Under the pieces are notes generated by a model. The model saw nothing but the letters and a program-made list of their open reading frames with translations. It made no database searches and had not been told where the DNA came from. A stretch of 64,000 nucleotides of DNA from Kutzneria buriramensis (GTDB lineage: Bacteria; Actinomycetota; Actinomycetes; Mycobacteriales; Pseudonocardiaceae), in assembly GCF_003387475.1 (NCBI RefSeq), contig NZ_QUNO01000013.1, positions 62,001 through 126,000 on the forward strand. Direction: 5' to 3'. Shown one piece after another: positions 16,227 to 23,707 of this stretch. The position numbers were made by a program, and so were the translations under genes. Positions within the stretch are counted from its first letter, which is position 1. The number at the start of each line of letters is the position of its first letter.

Positions 16227-17744
16227 ATGTCGAAGATCCAGTGGGCAGCGGCCGTCGCGCTGGCGGCCCTGCTGCCCTCGGGCGTCGCCGCCGCGGCGAC
16301 CCCGCCACACACCGTCGTCGCGAGTCCGCGACCGGAGATCGGGGCGCTCTCGGCGGGCCCCACCCCCACCAACCACTTCTGCTCGGCGAGCATCGTCGCC
16401 AGCCCGAAGGGCAACGTGATCGTCACCGCCGCGCACTGCGTGGCCGGCAAGTCCCGCGTGTACTTCACGCCCGGCTACCACGACGGCCAGGCCCCTTACG
16501 GCACATGGGAGTCGGCCGCGACCTACATCGACCCCGGCTGGAACACCAGCCACGACATCGACGGCGCCGGCTCGCCGTACGACTACGCCTTCATCGTGCT
16601 CCAGCCCCGCAACGGCAAGAACGTCGCCGAGGTGACCGGCGCGTCGCTGAACCTCAAGATCGACCAGACGCTGCCGTCGCCGGTCTCGGTGTTCGGCTAC
16701 CCGTCCGGCGGGCAGGGCTACCAGGACAAGCCGTACGTCGGCGACAGCACGGTGTCCAAGGACGGCGAGTACTGGGAAACCCTCCAGTGCACCGGGATTC
16801 CCAGTGGCTTCAGCGGCGGCCCGTGGATCGTCGGCGGCCGGGACCTGATCGGCGTGATCGGCGGCAAGGGCCAGAACCTGCCGGCCAGCGATCCCCGCAA
16901 CTACAGCGTCCGCTTCGACAGCCGCGTGAAGGCGTTGTACGACAAGGCGATCGCCGCCGCGGTGCCGCCAGGCAACGGCAACCTGGGCTACCCGCTCGGC
17001 GACGGCCCGCTGTGGAAGCACGCGGACCTGATCACCAGCGGCGACTTCACCGGCAGCGCCCAGCTCGACACGATCGTCAAGTGGAGCGACGGCGAGGTGA
17101 CGCTCTACCAGGGCGGATCCACCACCGATCCGCAGAAGCCGTTCGTCGGCGAGACGCAGCTGGCCAAGCCCGGCACGATCTGGACGCACGCCAAGGGCCT
17201 CGCCACCGTGAACAACGGCGTGGTCGTGACGTGGGACGACGGCGAGGTCACGTACTACGGCTCGGCCAGCAAGGGCGGCTTCGCCAACGAGGTGCAGCTC
17301 GCCGCGCCCAACGCCCTCTGGCGCGACCACGCCTCGTACATCGCCGGGCTGGGCGGTGACCTCGTCGTCGTCTGGAACGACGGCGAAACCACGCTGTACC
17401 AGGGCATCGCCGCCAACGGCATCCACTCGGAGCGCCAACTCGCCGCGCCCAACGGAACCTGGACCAACGCGCGGTCGATCTCCGGCGGCAACTGGGTCGG
17501 CTCCGGCACTCCGGACCTGCTGGTGCGCTGGGTCGACGGCGAGTTCACCATCTATGGCGACGTCGCCAGCGCCGGGCTCGGCCAGGAGCACCAGGTCGAG
17601 GCGCCGAACGGGCTGTGGACCGACGCGACCGTCACCGCCGGCCGCGGCAACGCGATCCTCGTCCGCTGGATCGACGGCGAGGTCAGCCTCTACCCCGACG
17701 TCGACGGCAAGCTGCACCGCGAGATCCAGCTCGTGGCCCCGTGA
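16227..17744 (+). CDS. Secreted trypsin-like serine protease with five C-terminal repeats
   Basis: 505 residues. A signal peptide (AVALAALLPSGVAAAA) is followed by an S1-family protease domain: VTAAHC (His near 69), SPYDYAFI (Asp near 119) and SGFSGGPW (Ser near 196; FSGGP replaces the usual DSGGP). After residue 250 comes a tail of five repeats, each about 45-50 residues, with the core W-x-DGE-[VTF]-T/S-[LIY]-Y (WSDGEVTLY, WDDGEVTYY, WNDGETTLY, WVDGEFTIY, WIDGEVSLY) and intervening 'qLAAPNxxW' segments. These look like blades of a small beta-propeller or lectin-like module that could bind a substrate or cell-wall polymer. Exported protein, probably extracellular. The start ATG 16227 is the only one that gives a proper signal peptide. 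Confidence 0.88.
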   Translation: MSKIQWAAAVALAALLPSGVAAAATPPHTVVASPRPEIGALSAGPTPTNHFCSASIVASPKGNVIVTAAHCVAGKSRVYFTPGYHDGQAPYGTWESAATYIDPGWNTSHDIDGAGSPYDYAFIVLQPRNGKNVAEVTGASLNLKIDQTLPSPVSVFGYPSGGQGYQDKPYVGDSTVSKDGEYWETLQCTGIPSGFSGGPWIVGGRDLIGVIGGKGQNLPASDPRNYSVRFDSRVKALYDKAIAAAVPPGNGNLGYPLGDGPLWKHADLITSGDFTGSAQLDTIVKWSDGEVTLYQGGSTTDPQKPFVGETQLAKPGTIWTHAKGLATVNNGVVVTWDDGEVTYYGSASKGGFANEVQLAAPNALWRDHASYIAGLGGDLVVVWNDGETTLYQGIAANGIHSERQLAAPNGTWTNARSISGGNWVGSGTPDLLVRWVDGEFTIYGDVASAGLGQEHQVEAPNGLWTDATVTAGRGNAILVRWIDGEVSLYPDVDGKLHREIQLVAP

Positions 17745-17750
17745 GACCGT

Positions 17751-17774
17751 GGCGCCGCCCCACCGGGCGGCGCC
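17751..17774. terminator. Bidirectional terminator hairpin
   Basis: GGCGCCGCCC, loop CACC, GGGCGGCGCC: a perfect 10-bp stem between the protease (plus) and the membrane protein of the XRE triad (minus). Confidence 0.7.
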
Positions 17775-17792
17775 GCCCCGGAGCAGATCATC

Positions 17793-18875
17793 TCAGCGCA
17801 GTTCCCTGGACAGGGCAACGAGTTCGCGGACGTCGGCCTCGAGACCGCCCTCGGTCGGCATCGCGACGGGGTGAGCGGTGAGCCCGTCGGCATCGCCCCT
17901 CGGGCCGGCGGCCAGCGCCTCCCGCAGCCACGCCGCGACGGCCGCCGGCTCGGTCTGGTCACTGTCGACGGTGAGCCAGCCGCTGGCGCGCACCAATCCG
18001 TCACGGCATTCGATGACCCGGCGGTAGAAGCGGCGATTCACCGCCCGCAGGCTCAGCGTGTCGCCCCACCGGCTGGCCGGCACCCGGCCGAGCGTCTCCT
18101 CCGGGAAGGCCTGGTGCAACATCGTCCACAGTGGACGCATCCGGTGGTAGTCGCGCAGGTGCCGCCACCACACCCTCGCCGCGGCCGACCGGACCTGGGC
18201 GCCCGGGGCCACGATTCCCGCGAGGTACAGGAGATTGCCGGCCAGCACGCCGGCCTGCGGCATGACCAGCCAGTCCGGCAGACCGAACAGGCGCAGCACC
18301 ATCGTCGTGGCGACGAGGCCGGCGCCGATCCCGATGAGCACCAGGCCGCCCGCCGCGACGATCAGCCCCCACGCCAGCCAGGGTCGGGCCAGCCGCGCGT
18401 AGCGGCGCATCTGCACGACGCAGACCACGATCCCGTAGAAGCAGTAGGCGTTGGCCACCAACCGGAACCAGATCAGTGTCGTCTGCGGATAGTCCGCCGG
18501 GGCCAGCGACGAGGGAACGGTGGATGCCAGCACCGTCAGCACGATCAGCGTGACCGTCAGCACCACGGCCTCCCGCACGGCCTGCCGGAACGCCGGCCGC
18601 CCCTGCCCGGCGGAGTACACGAACACGCCGATCAGGCAGTACAGCATCGACAGCATCAGCGAGTAGGTGAGCCACATCCACACCATCGGGCCCGCGCCCG
18701 AGACGCTGCCCCACTGGCCGGCCCCGGTCAGTGGAGCCACCGCGAACGCGGTGGTGGAGATGCAGAAACACGCGACGACCCAGCGCAGCTGGATCCGGTG
18801 CGGCGACCGGACCAGCTGCGACGCCTTCCACAGGCCGACGACGACGTTGATGGCCACCAGGCCGTCCGGGTTCAC
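17793..18875 (-). CDS. MAB_1171c/DUF6545-like membrane protein
   Basis: 360 residues. The N-terminal 220 residues contain about seven hydrophobic segments; the rest is a soluble domain (WWRHLRDYHRMRPLWTML..., RFYRRVIECRDGLVR). This is the layout of the MAB_1171c-type 'putative transporter' family found widely in actinobacteria. The start is GTG 18875, whose bases overlap the TGA of the upstream ImmA/IrrE gene (GTGA), so the two are translationally coupled. Function is unknown. The association with an XRE regulator and a metallopeptidase suggests a membrane sensor or effector of a regulated proteolysis circuit. Confidence 0.75.
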   Translation of the reverse strand: MNPDGLVAINVVVGLWKASQLVRSPHRIQLRWVVACFCISTTAFAVAPLTGAGQWGSVSGAGPMVWMWLTYSLMLSMLYCLIGVFVYSAGQGRPAFRQAVREAVVLTVTLIVLTVLASTVPSSLAPADYPQTTLIWFRLVANAYCFYGIVVCVVQMRRYARLARPWLAWGLIVAAGGLVLIGIGAGLVATTMVLRLFGLPDWLVMPQAGVLAGNLLYLAGIVAPGAQVRSAAARVWWRHLRDYHRMRPLWTMLHQAFPEETLGRVPASRWGDTLSLRAVNRRFYRRVIECRDGLVRASGWLTVDSDQTEPAAVAAWLREALAAGPRGDADGLTAHPVAMPTEGGLEADVRELVALSRELR

Positions 18876-19432
18876 AGCCACCCCAACCGGTCGCTCAGCG
18901 CCGCGTCCACGGCCTCGGTCGGCCCGGACGTCGGCGGAATCCCGGCGGCGTCGAGCACCGCCGCCCACTCCAGGATGATGGTGGCGATGGTCTCCGCCTC
19001 CCGCTCCTCCTGGTCGTCGTAGGAGGTGCGGTAGCGCGCGCGGCCGGCGATGACCGGCAGCTGCCCGTCGGGCAGCCCGAGCACCTCGCTCAGGTCGCCG
19101 CCCTCGTCGTCGGACGGGTGGTCGGCGAGCAGGTGCCCGACCTCGTGCAGGATGATGTGCCGCTGGTGCGACTCGGTGGTGTCGCGCTGGTAGAAGATGT
19201 AGTCGGTGCGCTCGGCCTTGAGCCACACGCCGAACGGGCCGTCGGCCCAGATCGGGTACGGCACCAGCTTGATGGGTCTGCCGCGCAGCTTCGCCAGCCG
19301 CGCGCAGAAGTCGCGGATGTCCAGCGGCGGCTGGATGTCGAGCTCGCGCAGCAGCCGCCGACAGCGTCGCCGCAGCTCACGCTCGCTCGCGACGGACTCC
19401 TTCGTCCGACGGCGCCGTGCCCATGGACCCAT
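18872..19432 (-). CDS. ImmA/IrrE-family metallopeptidase
   Basis: 186 residues with the zinc protease motif HEVGHLLADH near residue 97 and a downstream EREAETIA helix that probably supplies the third ligand. Proteins of this family cleave XRE-type repressors or antitoxins (ImmA, IrrE). Start ATG 19432, with GAGG 8 nt upstream. It is preceded by an XRE regulator after 46 nt and overlaps the next membrane protein by 4 nt. The likely target is the neighbouring XRE protein, but that is inference. Confidence 0.85.
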   Translation of the reverse strand: MGPWARRRRTKESVASERELRRRCRRLLRELDIQPPLDIRDFCARLAKLRGRPIKLVPYPIWADGPFGVWLKAERTDYIFYQRDTTESHQRHIILHEVGHLLADHPSDDEGGDLSEVLGLPDGQLPVIAGRARYRTSYDDQEEREAETIATIILEWAAVLDAAGIPPTSGPTEAVDAALSDRLGWL

Positions 19433-19478
19433 GAGGCTTACCTCGGCTCCCCATCCCGTGTTGTCTACTCGTCGGCGG

Positions 19479-19976
19479 TCACGGACCGTGGTCGCCGTCC
19501 GGCGGCCGGGGCTCCCCGTCGCCGTCCGGATCGATCACCTCGATCATCTCCACCAGCATGCGCAGCCGTTCCGGGCTCATCCGGCCGGCCCGCATGGCGA
19601 TCTTGCGCACCTGCTCGGCCCGCTCCGGCAGTTCCTCCGGGCGCTGCCCGGCGGCGTCGTCGGCCTCGGCCAGCAGCCAGGCCGCGGTGACCCGGGACGC
19701 GCCGTCGGGGCGGTGGTCGTCGAAGAACTTGGCGATCGCGCGGACCTTCTCCATGGTCGGATTGGCCCGGCCCTCGCGCACCTTCCACAGCGTCACCCGG
19801 GAGATGGACACGTTGTGCGTCGGGTCGTCGGTGATCGCCCGCGCCACCTCGGGCGTGGAGTACCGCACCGGACGGCCGCGCCGGTCCAGGGACTTGATCG
19901 TGGTGTCGAACAGCTGGTTCAGCCGACGGGCCAGCGCGGATTCCGGCAGGGGCGCGCCCTCGCTGCTCACATCCAC
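19479..19976 (-). CDS. XRE-family regulator of the ImmA triad
   Basis: 165 residues; ATG start 19976 with GGGGAGGG upstream. The N-terminal half has a helix-turn-helix (YSTPEVARAITDD...VSISRVTLWKVREGRANP) followed by EKVRAIAKFFD, the usual XRE core, and a C-terminal helical region rich in Glu/Arg. It heads the triad with the metallopeptidase and the membrane protein. Inverted copies of GTTAACCG upstream are candidates for its own operator. Confidence 0.82.
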   Translation of the reverse strand: MDVSSEGAPLPESALARRLNQLFDTTIKSLDRRGRPVRYSTPEVARAITDDPTHNVSISRVTLWKVREGRANPTMEKVRAIAKFFDDHRPDGASRVTAAWLLAEADDAAGQRPEELPERAEQVRKIAMRAGRMSPERLRMLVEMIEVIDPDGDGEPRPPDGDHGP

Positions 19977-20005
19977 GGTCCCTCCCCTCGTCGCAGGGAT
20001 GCGAT

Positions 20006-20073
20006 GTTAACCGTCCCGCCGCACCCTACTAACGGATGTCGGACAAAACCGATGTCAATAAACAGCGGTTAAC
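20006..20073. promoter_or_regulatory. Inverted GTTAACCG / CGGTTAAC pair upstream of the XRE gene
   Basis: GTTAACCG (20006-20013) and CGGTTAAC (20066-20073) form a perfect 8-bp inverted pair 30 and 90 nt upstream of the XRE start. Between them lie two GATGTC copies (in CGGATGTCGG and CCGATGTC). The region is unusually AT-rich for this genome and is likely the promoter/operator of the XRE triad. Confidence 0.45.
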
Positions 20074-20091
20074 TATAATATACGATTGTGG

Positions 20092-20132
20092 CGCGCGGGC
20101 GGGCCGCCTGCGGGGGTTGGCCCGCCCGCGCG
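20092..20132 (-). terminator. Terminator of the WYL regulator gene
   Basis: A perfect 14-bp GC stem (arms 20092-20105 and 20119-20132, core GCGCGGGCGGGCC) with a 13-nt loop, 15 nt beyond the stop of the WYL gene. Confidence 0.65.
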
Positions 20133-20146
20133 GCCCCGCCGAACCC

Positions 20147-21103
20147 TCAGCCGTAGAGGGCGACGGTCGCCGCCGCCTTCTCCGCCAGGTAACCGCGAAG
20201 TTCTTGCGGGGCAACGACTTCCACGTCGGCGCTGAAGGCCAGCAACGCCTGGGCGGCGAGCGGCGACCGGAAGCTCAGCTCGACCACCGTCCATCCCGGC
20301 CCGTCGGCCGGCCTCGGGTCGACGGGCGCGAGGTCGGTGGCCTGCACGCGGAGGAACATCGCCAGGATCTCGTCGCGGACGCGCACGGTGACGGCCAGCG
20401 GCTTGGGCACCTCGTCGATGGCCCGGCGCAGGATGTCCCACACCGCCGCAAGTTCTACGCCGGGACGACGCTGCACTTGTTCGTTGAGGACAATCGCGGA
20501 TCGGGTCCGGTCCGTGCGGAAGAGGCGGGGCTCGCCCTCGTGGTCGGCGACCAGGTACCAGACGCCCGCCTTGTTGACCAGCCCGTACGGGTCGAGGATG
20601 TAGGTCCGCACGCTGTTGTCCCGCCCGCGCCGATACCGCAGCCGCAGTCGCCGGTCACCGAACACGGCCTCCTGGAACGGGGTCAGATCGAGCTGCCCCG
20701 AATTGCCGAGCCAGCGCACGGGGTCGATGAGGATGCGGCGGCTGGTCAGATCGGCGTCGGGCCGGTGCGGCGCGGGCAGCGCCGCCATGACCTTGCGCAG
20801 CGCGGAGCCGAGGGCCTGCCCCAGCCCGAGATCGGCGTGAGCCGAGCCGGAAAGCAGGACAAAAAGGGCTTTTGACTCCTCGGCGGTCAGTCCGGTGACA
20901 TCGGTCCGGTAGCCGGGCAGCAGCGCGATGCCGCCCTGCGGGCCGCGGACGGTGTAGACGGGCACGCCCGAGGTGGACAGCGCCTCGACGTCACGCATGA
21001 TCGTGCGGACCGAGACCTCGAGGCGCTCGGCGAGATCCGCGGCGGGCAGCTGCCCGTGGGTCTGCAGGAGCAGCAGGATCGAGAGCAGCCGGTCGGATCT
21101 CAT
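20147..21103 (-). CDS. WYL-domain transcriptional regulator
   Basis: 318 residues. An N-terminal DeoR-like winged helix (MRSDRLLSILLLLQTHGQLPA; ADLAERLEVSVRTIMRDVEAL) is followed by a WYL sensor domain (AGVWYLVADHEGEPRLFRTDR near residue 185) and a WCX-like C-terminal extension. Start ATG 21103; no ribosome site is evident, so it may be leaderless. A perfect palindrome begins 4 nt upstream of the start. It is divergent from an NTF2-like gene, its probable target together with itself. Confidence 0.88.
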   Translation of the reverse strand: MRSDRLLSILLLLQTHGQLPAADLAERLEVSVRTIMRDVEALSTSGVPVYTVRGPQGGIALLPGYRTDVTGLTAEESKALFVLLSGSAHADLGLGQALGSALRKVMAALPAPHRPDADLTSRRILIDPVRWLGNSGQLDLTPFQEAVFGDRRLRLRYRRGRDNSVRTYILDPYGLVNKAGVWYLVADHEGEPRLFRTDRTRSAIVLNEQVQRRPGVELAAVWDILRRAIDEVPKPLAVTVRVRDEILAMFLRVQATDLAPVDPRPADGPGWTVVELSFRSPLAAQALLAFSADVEVVAPQELRGYLAEKAAATVALYG

Positions 21104-21106
21104 ACG

Positions 21107-21129
21107 TATATGACACAGGATGTCATATA
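21107..21129. promoter_or_regulatory. Perfect palindrome, probable WYL operator
   Basis: TATATGACA, spacer CAGGA, TGTCATATA: two perfect 9-bp arms. It lies 4 nt upstream of the WYL start and 54 nt upstream of the divergent NTF2-like start, so a bound protein would cover the WYL promoter or start region and could control both genes. Confidence 0.7.
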
Positions 21130-21182
21130 GCCACGCCAAGGTGGTCCTCGTCAGGCACCGAACGTGGAAGGAACCACCTGTC

Positions 21183-21533
21183 ATGACCACTGCCAGCACC
21201 ATCGCCACCGAGTACGCCCGCGCCTGGCTCGCCGGCGACGCCGAGAAGGCGCTGAGCTTCATCGCCGACGACATCGTGTGCGAGGCCCCGAGCGGCCGGA
21301 TCACCGGCGCCGAGGGCTACCGCAACTTCCTGACGCCGTTCGTAACGGCGCTCGTCAGCGGCGAGCTGATCGACGTGCTGGCCGACGAGGAGCACGCGGC
21401 CACCGTCTACGTGGTGGAAACGCCGTTCGCCAAGGACTTCCGCGGCATGGAGTACATCACCGTGAAGGACGGCAAGATCGCGCACGTGGTCAGCGTCTTC
21501 GACCGCGCCCCGGCGCTGGCCGCCAAGGGCTGA
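21183..21533 (+). CDS. NTF2-like (SnoaL/DUF4440-type) protein
   Basis: 116 residues of the NTF2-like cone fold: an N-terminal helix pair (TIATEYARAWLAGDAEKALSFIADDIVCEAP) followed by a curved sheet ending in GMEYITVKDGKIAHVVSVFD. Start ATG 21183 behind GGAAGGA. Members act as small isomerases, dehydratases or ligand-binding proteins; nothing fixes the substrate. Adjacent to and divergent from the WYL regulator, it is probably repressed by it. Confidence 0.8.
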   Translation: MTTASTIATEYARAWLAGDAEKALSFIADDIVCEAPSGRITGAEGYRNFLTPFVTALVSGELIDVLADEEHAATVYVVETPFAKDFRGMEYITVKDGKIAHVVSVFDRAPALAAKG

Positions 21534-21540
21534 CCGACGC

Positions 21541-21576
21541 GGAGCCCCCGTGCCACCGAGGTGGCACGGGGGCTCC
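21541..21576. terminator. Strong bidirectional terminator
   Basis: GGAGCCCCCGTGCCAC, loop CGAG, GTGGCACGGGGGCTCC: a perfect 16-bp stem followed by GGGCTTTG. It separates the convergent NTF2-like and ribonuclease genes. Confidence 0.88.
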
Positions 21577-21585
21577 GGGCTTTGC

Positions 21586-22005
21586 TCAGAGCGCGTAGAA
21601 GTCGCTGTAGTGGTCCGGCGAGAACCACACCTGGCCGGAGTCCATGTCGACGACGATGCGCGCCGCGTCCCGGTGCGCGCCGCAGGAGCGCGGGTAGACG
21701 TCGAACTCCTGGAAGGAATCGCCGCTGGGCAGCTGGTTGTCGTCGTTGTAGTACGTGCCGCCGGCGTAGCTGCACTGGCCGTTCGGCCAGTCGTACCACC
21801 CGCGCTGGCTGGGGTAGCCCATGTCCGACCAGGTCGAGTTGGCCGACGCGGCGGCCGAGCAGCCGGAGATGTGGCAGGAGCTGTACACCGTCGCCTGGGC
21901 GGCCGGCGTGGTGACGACGGCCAGGCCCAGCATGGCGGTCAGGGTCGTCGCGGCCAGGGTGAGGCGCTTCGTCCAGGTCATGTGCGGTCGGTGGTTGGCG
22001 CGCAC
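21586..22005 (-). CDS. Secreted guanyl-specific ribonuclease (N1/T1/Sa type)
   Basis: About 139 residues. A signal peptide (TKRLTLAATTLTAMLGLAVVTTPAAQA) is followed by a roughly 100-residue RNase domain. The end carries the family signature: FQEFDVYPRSCGAHRDAARIVV...VWFSPDHYSDF, with catalytic Glu in FQEF, Arg in AARIVV and His in DHY, as in RNase Sa and barnase. Four cysteines (SSCHISGC, GQCSY, RSCG) can form two disulfides. The GTG at 22005 is chosen because AAGGAGG stands directly before it; ATG 21981 is possible and gives a more usual signal peptide. An exported RNase normally needs an inhibitor of the barstar type; none is visible beside it. Confidence 0.85.
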   Translation of the reverse strand: MRANHRPHMTWTKRLTLAATTLTAMLGLAVVTTPAAQATVYSSCHISGCSAAASANSTWSDMGYPSQRGWYDWPNGQCSYAGGTYYNDDNQLPSGDSFQEFDVYPRSCGAHRDAARIVVDMDSGQVWFSPDHYSDFYAL

Positions 22006-22262
22006 AGATCCTCCTTGTGTGCAGGGGAAAACGCCGCAGTGAAACCTGAGAGGTACTGCGGCTGGTCCGCCTGAACGGTATTCACGTTCCGCCGCCGGGC
22101 CAACCTTCCGCAATTGACAGTGCACTGACCGTTCTGTGAATCCGAAGATCCCTATTGGCGGCTATGTCCACTCTCGGGCGCGGCCGAAACCCTTGCGTGT
22201 GAACGCGTTCGGCGACTGTTCAACGCGCGTTCCGGGGCCCGCCAAGTCACACGAGATGGTGA

Positions 22263-22697
22263 TCACGGCGTCACGCGCTGGAGGAGCGCCTGCAGGCGGC
22301 GCTGTTCGGCGTGGGTCAGCTCGTCGGTCATGGGCGCGAGCGCCCGTGCGACGTCGGAGCGGATGCGTTCGGCCAACTCGGCCCCGGCCGGCGTGATGAA
22401 GACGTCGACGGCGCGGCCGTCGTGCGGACTCGGGGCGCGCCTGAGCAGGCCGCGTTTCTCCGCGCGGCCGACCATTCCGGTCGTGCTCGACTTGTCGAGC
22501 CCGAGGTAGTCGGCGAGCGCCGTGACCCGCAGCCGGCGGTCCCAGAGGATCGCCAGCACACGCAGCAGGGTCAGCGACAGATCGTGCTCGGCGCAGATGC
22601 GGTTCAGCACGCCCATCGTCGCGAAGGCGCTCTGCACCAGCGTGTCGACCAGCTCGTCCGGCTGCAGCGAACGCGTCCCGGCTTCCGTTTCCGACAT
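22263..22697 (-). CDS. MarR-family regulator
   Basis: 144 residues with the MarR winged helix: RVTALADYLGLDKSSTTGMVGRAEKRGLLRRAPSPHDGRAVDVFIT. Start ATG 22697. It is divergent from a quinone oxidoreductase gene, with a perfect inverted repeat between them. Members respond to phenolic or oxidative ligands and usually repress themselves and the neighbour. Confidence 0.9.
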   Translation of the reverse strand: MSETEAGTRSLQPDELVDTLVQSAFATMGVLNRICAEHDLSLTLLRVLAILWDRRLRVTALADYLGLDKSSTTGMVGRAEKRGLLRRAPSPHDGRAVDVFITPAGAELAERIRSDVARALAPMTDELTHAEQRRLQALLQRVTP

Positions 22698-22722
22698 GGC
22701 GACAGCCTAGTTGACTTCGGTG

Positions 22723-22751
22723 GTAGTACCAACTAATTTAGATGGTACTAC
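22723..22751. promoter_or_regulatory. MarR operator candidate
   Basis: GTAGTACCA, 11-nt AT-rich spacer, TGGTACTAC: two perfect 9-bp arms between the MarR start (22697) and the oxidoreductase start (22778). The spacer holds TAATTTAGA, a plausible -10 region. Confidence 0.72.
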
Positions 22752-22777
22752 AAACTACCTGCGACGGGGGGACCACC

Positions 22778-23707
22778 ATGAAAGCCGCTGTTGTCACCGC
22801 ATTCGACCAGCCGCCGCGCTACGCCGACTTCCCCATGCCGACCGCCGCCGGCCCGCACGAGCAGCTGGTCGACGTGCTCGCCGCCGGGTTGCACCCGCGT
22901 GTGCGGTCGCAGGCCGACGGCACGCACTACACCAGCACCGGCGAACTGCCGTTCGTGCCCGGCGTCGACGGCGTCGGCCGCTGCGCGGACGGGACGCTGC
23001 GCTACTTCCTGCTCGGCGACACGACCGTCGGCTCGATGGCCGAGCAGACGGTGATCGACGTCAGCCGCAGCATCGCGCTACCCGAGGGCGCCGACCCCGT
23101 CTCGGTTGCCGCCGCCGCGAATCCCGCGCTGGCGTCGTGGATGGCGCTGCGCCGGCGGATCGAGAGCAAGCCGGGCCAGCACGTGCTGATCCTCGGCGCC
23201 ACCGGCAACGCCGGCCGGATGGCCGTGCAGGTCGCCAAGCTGCTCGGCGCGGACAGTGTCGTCGCCGCCGGCCGCGATCGCCGGCGCCTCGCCGAACTCC
23301 CCGCCACCGACACGGTTTCGCTGGCCGACGCCGACCAACTCGGCAAGGTCGCCGCCGATGTCGACGTGGTGCTGGACTTCGTCTGGGGCCAGCCCGCCGC
23401 CGACGCCATGACCGCCCTGATCACCGCCCGCCCCGACCGCGGCCGGCCGCTGTCCTGGGTCCAGATCGGCGCCGTCGCCGGTGCCACCGCGCCGATCCCG
23501 TCCGCCGCGCTGCGCGCCGCGCGGTTGCAGATCGTCGGCAGCGGCCAGGGCTCCCTCGGCAAGCGCGAATACCTCGCCGAACTTCCCGCCCTCATCGAGG
23601 AAATCGGCAACGGGAAACTCCAGATCGACGCGAAACCGGTACCGCTGACGGACGTCGAGAACGCGTGGCGCAGCACGGAACGCACCGTGCTCATCCCAGG
23701 TGCGTGA
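22778..23707 (+). CDS. Zinc-free quinone oxidoreductase-like MDR protein
   Basis: 309 residues of the medium-chain dehydrogenase/reductase superfamily. An N-terminal GroES-like domain (FVPGVDGVGRCADG) is followed by a Rossmann domain with ILGATGNAGRMAVQVAKLLGA near residue 138 binding NADPH. The structural zinc cysteines and the catalytic zinc ligands are absent, as in quinone oxidoreductases. Start ATG 22778 behind GGGGGGA. It probably reduces electrophilic enones or quinones under control of the divergent MarR regulator. Its last 17 nt overlap the convergent glycosyltransferase gene. Confidence 0.88.
   Translation: MKAAVVTAFDQPPRYADFPMPTAAGPHEQLVDVLAAGLHPRVRSQADGTHYTSTGELPFVPGVDGVGRCADGTLRYFLLGDTTVGSMAEQTVIDVSRSIALPEGADPVSVAAAANPALASWMALRRRIESKPGQHVLILGATGNAGRMAVQVAKLLGADSVVAAGRDRRRLAELPATDTVSLADADQLGKVAADVDVVLDFVWGQPAADAMTALITARPDRGRPLSWVQIGAVAGATAPIPSAALRAARLQIVGSGQGSLGKREYLAELPALIEEIGNGKLQIDAKPVPLTDVENAWRSTERTVLIPGA

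Noticed and set aside
18875-19226. A 117-residue N-terminal extension of the DUF6545-like protein
   Set aside because: It is antisense-like, Arg-rich, and overlaps the ImmA gene in another frame. GTG 18875 forms a normal GTGA overlap.
21123-21485. A minus-strand frame opposite the NTF2-like gene
   Set aside because: It is a shadow; the plus strand has the ribosome site and the fold.
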